41,796 bases of DNA from Streptomyces montanisoli (lineage in GTDB: Bacteria; Actinomycetota; Actinomycetes; Streptomycetales; Streptomycetaceae), in contig NZ_JAGIQL010000046.1 in the NCBI RefSeq assembly GCF_017813245.1, positions 1 through 41,796 on the forward strand, in the 5' to 3' direction. A program made the position numbers and the translations under genes. A model generated the notes under the pieces. The model was not told the DNA's origin, made no database searches, and saw nothing but the letters and a program-made list of their open reading frames with translations. This document shows, one piece after another, positions 41,750 to 41,796 of the stretch (its first letter is position 1; each line of letters begins with the position of its first letter).

Positions 41750-41796
41750 ATGACCAGCACCAAGCCCGCCGGATCCGATCCGGCTCCCAGGCCGAA
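41750..41796 (+). CDS. Start of an unidentified gene (cut by window end)
   Basis: ATG 41750 follows ACAGGAGAACC at suitable spacing and reads MTSTKPAGSDPAPRP to the edge. The Ser/Thr/Pro-rich start is typical of a disordered N-terminus. Too short to identify. Confidence 0.5.
   Translation, partial: MTSTKPAGSDPAPRP

Overview
The window reads as a chromosomal segment of a Streptomyces-type actinobacterium. GC is very high, GTG and TTG starts are common, and many genes overlap by ATGA or GTGA. The order prfB, ftsE, ftsX, carboxy-terminal protease, smpB/ssrA, mat-type glycan genes, ECF sigma/anti-sigma, helD, malic enzyme, HU gene, murA matches, from memory, the S. coelicolor region around SCO2972 to SCO2940. 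No database search was possible; family names come from motifs visible in the translations.

Region 1 (1-7215) is core genome: the tail of a membrane protein, release factor 2 (prfB), a collagen-like sortase substrate, a small zinc-ribbon membrane protein, the cell-division pair ftsE/ftsX, a PDZ/S41 protease, and the trans-translation pair smpB plus tmRNA (ssrA). Region 2 (7216-12285) is a surface-glycan operon: a Gly/Thr-rich membrane protein (matA-like), a bifunctional NodB deacetylase/GT2 synthase (matB-like) and a membrane acyltransferase. It runs directly into a uroporphyrinogen-III synthase-like gene. Region 3 (13106-22580) holds an ECF sigma factor with its zinc anti-sigma factor, a HelD-type RNA-polymerase-recycling helicase, an ACT-domain malic enzyme, an HU protein, murA on the minus strand, a YqgE protein and a DUF3039 protein.

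Region 4 (about 22.8-25.04 kb) is an IS607-family element (serine recombinase tnpA plus RuvC-like tnpB). It sits directly against, and appears to supply the first codons of, a GH20 beta-N-acetylhexosaminidase gene. Region 5 (27044-32513) is a three-subunit molybdenum hydroxylase of the xanthine dehydrogenase family. Its iron-sulfur subunit carries a roughly 500-residue disordered prefix, and its Mo subunit lacks the usual catalytic glutamate motif.

Region 6 (32673-40088) is an accessory-looking, locally less GC-rich cluster related to type VII secretion. It holds helical WXG/EspC-like small proteins, a PPE-like protein with a distinctive C-terminal motif, a mycosin protease, a 792-residue uncharacterised protein and a lipoprotein, with no EccB/C/D/E machinery in view. 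This is the best candidate for an undescribed system. Region 7 (40164-41796) has a DUF397/XRE-DUF5753 regulator pair whose XRE gene is frameshifted exactly at a CCCAAAG slippery heptamer, a truncated YdeI-like gene and the start of another gene.
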